Origin: Trichomonas vaginalis G3
Taxonomy: Eukaryota > Parabasalia > Trichomonadida > Trichomonadidae
Direction of reading: 5' to 3'
Assembly (NCBI RefSeq): GCF_026262505.1
Contig: NC_067206.1
Coordinates: forward strand, 25,745,896-25,809,895
DNA length: 64,000 nt
The position numbers were made by a program, and so were the translations under genes. The stretch's first letter is position 1. Each line of letters opens with the position of its first letter. Below the pieces are notes generated by a model. That model worked only from the letters and a program-made list of their open reading frames with translations. It ran no database searches and was not told the origin of the DNA. Of the stretch, positions 61,520 through 64,000 are shown in pieces.

Positions 61520-64000
61520 TTATGAACCTTCGATATCATTGCAAAATGCCATGTAGTTCATATCATCAAGATCAGTGCATCTGTACTTCTTGCAAAGGAT
61601 GTCGTATTCTCTTGGACTTGTAGACAAACCTAATCTAGCAATGCACTGCTTGAACTGTTGTTTCGTGATGTAGTTCTTTCTTGGCATTCTGTCGTAATCA
61701 GTGAATTGTTCCTGGATGTTCATTCTCTTTGTTACAACATCGTTGTGCATTCTCTTAATGATCTCATTCAACTGTCTCTCTTGTTCGATGTCTAAGACTT
61801 GCAATGTCTTTGATGGATCAGGTAGAGAATCAACTTTCTTGTCGTTTTCAGGTGTTGGAGCTTTGTTTAATTCCGTTGGTCCAAAGATTTGATTTATTTC
61901 TTTGCAGAATGACCTGTAATCAAACATATTAGATTGTCCAGGAGGAGTAAATCTGAATCCAACTAAATCCATTTGTTTGGCAGTTAAAGGCAATCCAGTT
62001 TGTCCAACAACAGAATTAAATTTCTGTTGAGTAACAATGCCGCGATTCAATGGATCGAATGCTTTGAAGAAATCATTCAATCTGATCTGGCGCTTGTAAA
62101 TATATGTCTGCAAACTCTTTAATATGCAGTTGTAGTCATCAGAAGGAACAGTTGATTTCGCTGAAACTAAGTATGGAGATTCTTCTTTTGAGTACTGAGG
62201 AATCTGGTTGATAACAATGGAATTGGATGCTGTATCTCCAAAGATTTGGCCTGTTCTCTGTTCGACATCTTGGCAGAATCGAACGTAATCAACGAAATTA
62301 GTGTTTGGATCATTATAAAAAGTGCACAAAGTATCGATTTCGTTCTTGGAAATGTGAACACCAATTAACTGAATGACTTGTGCGAATCCTGTTGCTGATG
62401 TTCGCTTGTGATTGAGTCTGTCTTTATCTTTGAATTGTTCAATAAGAGAAAGACGTCTTGAACGAACAAAGTTTGCAACGTTTTTGAGGATTTCTTCGAC
62501 ATTTGATGTCATGTCTTTTTCTGGCCTCAAAACTAATGATCTCGTCTGGTATTTCTCTGCAGGAACAGCTGGTGTAACTGTAGGAGTCTTCTCTAAATCC
62601 AATGGAGCAATGGCTTCTTTGATATCGTTGCAGAATTTGCGCCAACAAACAAATCCTTGTCTCGTATCTGATGAATATGAATCTACAATGAGATCAAACT
62701 CATCTTCGGTGACTTTGTAGGTAGACAAAGATAATCCGGATCTGAACTGTGAAGCGGGGATTTCGCCACAGTTCAATTTGTCGAAATCAGTGAAGAAATC
62801 ACTAAATTGTACTGAATTTACAATTGCCCACTGTTTCATGGCGAACATCAGCGAGGAAATGTCCTTGTGCTCATCGATCTTCTTGATGAGACCACGTTTG
62901 GACTTGTAAATCAGTTCGTCGGCTTTGTCTGGTGTAATGAATAAATCTCCGGTTGGAGTATGACCGTAAACATCCATAATTGACTGCTTGTCTGTACCCA
63001 ATGGCTTGTAGACACGACGGGACTGGGAATGGCTGGGATCAACATCTTCAACGAACTTGAAATAATCTAATCCTTCATCAGATCCGTAGAAACGAGCGAT
63101 TTCAGCAAGTTCTGTAGTAGTAATGTTGATCTTAAGTGTTGAAAGAGCGCGATGGAATTGAGGTTCTGTGATAAATCCGCGTTTTTGACGGTCGAAATTC
63201 TGAAATGTTGGAAGAACATTGATTCTGAAGCGAATTACTGTATGTCTGACGTTATCTAAGATACGCTTGAGCTCTTGCGATGGTTCAGATGTGACAGCGA
63301 GTGTCTGAACTGAAGATGTGAGTGTTGCATTTTCAGCATCTTCGACATCCTTGCAGAACTCGCGATATCTGACGTATTCTGTTGATGCTTGTACTTCTCT
63401 GTACTTCTCGCTGAGGTAGTTGATCTCTTCCGCGGTCCATGAGAAGCCTAATACTGTAATTGTTCCTTCGAACTTGGAACGAGTAATAAGGCCTTGGTTA
63501 AGTGGATCGTGAGCGGAAAAGAAGTCGTAAATACGGATTCTTTGTTCACGAACAACTCTTGCGAATCTTGTAATGCAATCCAAGACTGTTCCTGCTGGTT
63601 TCTTTGAATTTACAGATAGGCTGAGCAACTGGTGCGGTAAGAGGCCTTTATTAACCATATCCGTAACAGCATTTGATTTATAAGCTTCGAGAGCTTGATT
63701 TACATCAAGATGAAGCTTACGGTAATTGACATCCTTAGCAGATGGATCTGTATATGTTTTGACCAGAAGATTCAACTCTGCTGTGCTGAGATCTGTAAAT
63801 GGCATTGCACGAAGGAATTGGGATTGTGTAACGCGTCCATTGTTATGAGGATCGAAATCCATGTAAGCTTCTCTGATGTGAATTGCTCTTGTACGAACTT
63901 GATAGGCTAATTTGGAAAGAAGTGCTACCATTTCGTTATCAAGGTTTTGAATATTAGTCTTAAGAGTCTTAGCAACAATTTCGCGTGAATTCTTTAATGT
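61520..64000 (-). CDS. Long EF-hand repeat protein, 5' end beyond the window
   Basis: The frame is open from the stop at 61520 to the window edge, and codons upstream of the ATG at 63931 stay open (NSREIVAKTLKTNIQNLDNE), so the true start lies outside. At least 803 residues with seven modules of about 110-120 residues. Each has an EF-hand-like loop (FDPHNNGRVT; HDPLNQGLIT; FDRQKRGFIT; FDKLNCGEIP; KDRLNHKRTS; FDPLNRGIVT; YDRMPRKNYI) and a second, degenerate half ending in Y-x-x-FC-x-D(I/V)E. Several loops lack canonical calcium ligands, so calcium binding may be partial. It may be a cytoskeletal or signalling scaffold. A host gene with no break. Confidence 0.85.
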   Translation of the reverse strand, partial: TLKNSREIVAKTLKTNIQNLDNEMVALLSKLAYQVRTRAIHIREAYMDFDPHNNGRVTQSQFLRAMPFTDLSTAELNLLVKTYTDPSAKDVNYRKLHLDVNQALEAYKSNAVTDMVNKGLLPHQLLSLSVNSKKPAGTVLDCITRFARVVREQRIRIYDFFSAHDPLNQGLITRSKFEGTITVLGFSWTAEEINYLSEKYREVQASTEYVRYREFCKDVEDAENATLTSSVQTLAVTSEPSQELKRILDNVRHTVIRFRINVLPTFQNFDRQKRGFITEPQFHRALSTLKINITTTELAEIARFYGSDEGLDYFKFVEDVDPSHSQSRRVYKPLGTDKQSIMDVYGHTPTGDLFITPDKADELIYKSKRGLIKKIDEHKDISSLMFAMKQWAIVNSVQFSDFFTDFDKLNCGEIPASQFRSGLSLSTYKVTEDEFDLIVDSYSSDTRQGFVCWRKFCNDIKEAIAPLDLEKTPTVTPAVPAEKYQTRSLVLRPEKDMTSNVEEILKNVANFVRSRRLSLIEQFKDKDRLNHKRTSATGFAQVIQLIGVHISKNEIDTLCTFYNDPNTNFVDYVRFCQDVEQRTGQIFGDTASNSIVINQIPQYSKEESPYLVSAKSTVPSDDYNCILKSLQTYIYKRQIRLNDFFKAFDPLNRGIVTQQKFNSVVGQTGLPLTAKQMDLVGFRFTPPGQSNMFDYRSFCKEINQIFGPTELNKAPTPENDKKVDSLPDPSKTLQVLDIEQERQLNEIIKRMHNDVVTKRMNIQEQFTDYDRMPRKNYITKQQFKQCIARLGLSTSPREYDILCKKYRCTDLDDMNYMAFCNDIEGS

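Noticed and set aside
62412-62720. Plus-strand frame in the EF-hand gene
   Set aside because: Antisense shadow of the long conserved frame.

Overview
The window looks like a piece of the Trichomonas vaginalis genome (or a very close trichomonad). The grounds are an AT-rich protist-like composition, intronless host genes with TCA-type initiator motifs close to the start codon, short UTRs, and a very dense load of Polinton (Maverick) DNA elements, which are a hallmark of that genome. This is inferred from sequence character and recognised families; no database was searched.

Layout. (1) 1-150 and 22241-22745: host-side repeat 'R', into one copy of which Polinton A is inserted. (2) 151-22234: Polinton A, about 22 kb, with terminal inverted repeats and a perfect 6-bp target duplication (TAAATG). 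It carries a protein-primed-type DNA polymerase B, retrovirus-like integrase, packaging ATPase, penton-like minor capsid protein, SF3 helicase, a phage-like fibre, a Dam-like adenine methyltransferase and KilA-N proteins. Many of these genes are decayed (about fifteen breaks overall). (3) 22746-25879: a small host island with ALG1 (N-glycan mannosyltransferase) and a coiled-coil gene, bracketed by inverted copies of repeat R. (4) 26171-31052: element B, a more AT-rich, differently built capsid-bearing element (major capsid region, packaging ATPase, two pVI-like small proteins), cut on its right. (5) 31053-42472: Polinton piece C (KilA-N genes, full-length polymerase B, major capsid region). 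(6) 42473-42572: 100 N, an assembly gap. (7) 42573-58062: Polinton piece D (start of polymerase B, KilA-N gene, an intact-looking integrase, a 1169-residue fibre, penton, packaging ATPase) up to its right terminal repeat. (8) 58063-64000: host DNA with an ankyrin-repeat gene remnant, a GT61-type glycosyltransferase, and a long EF-hand protein running off the window edge.

How it works together. The Polinton genes are packed as alternating-strand blocks. Divergent genes share promoters of only 16-18 bp, convergent genes sometimes overlap within a TTAA or CTAA, and gene ends often run directly into a repeated palindrome (AGGTGAGATCTCACCT and covarying relatives) with flanking GGTGA half-sites. 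KilA-N genes, GATC-centred palindromes, 25-bp iterons and a Dam-like methyltransferase occur in the same elements and may form a regulatory or replication module; this is inference. A second structural theme is short hairpins with three-base loops, found in the terminal repeats and inside coding sequence, whose stems differ in sequence but keep pairing.

Polinton and Polinton-like parts are described as fossils: span, family, parts and approximate number of breaks only.
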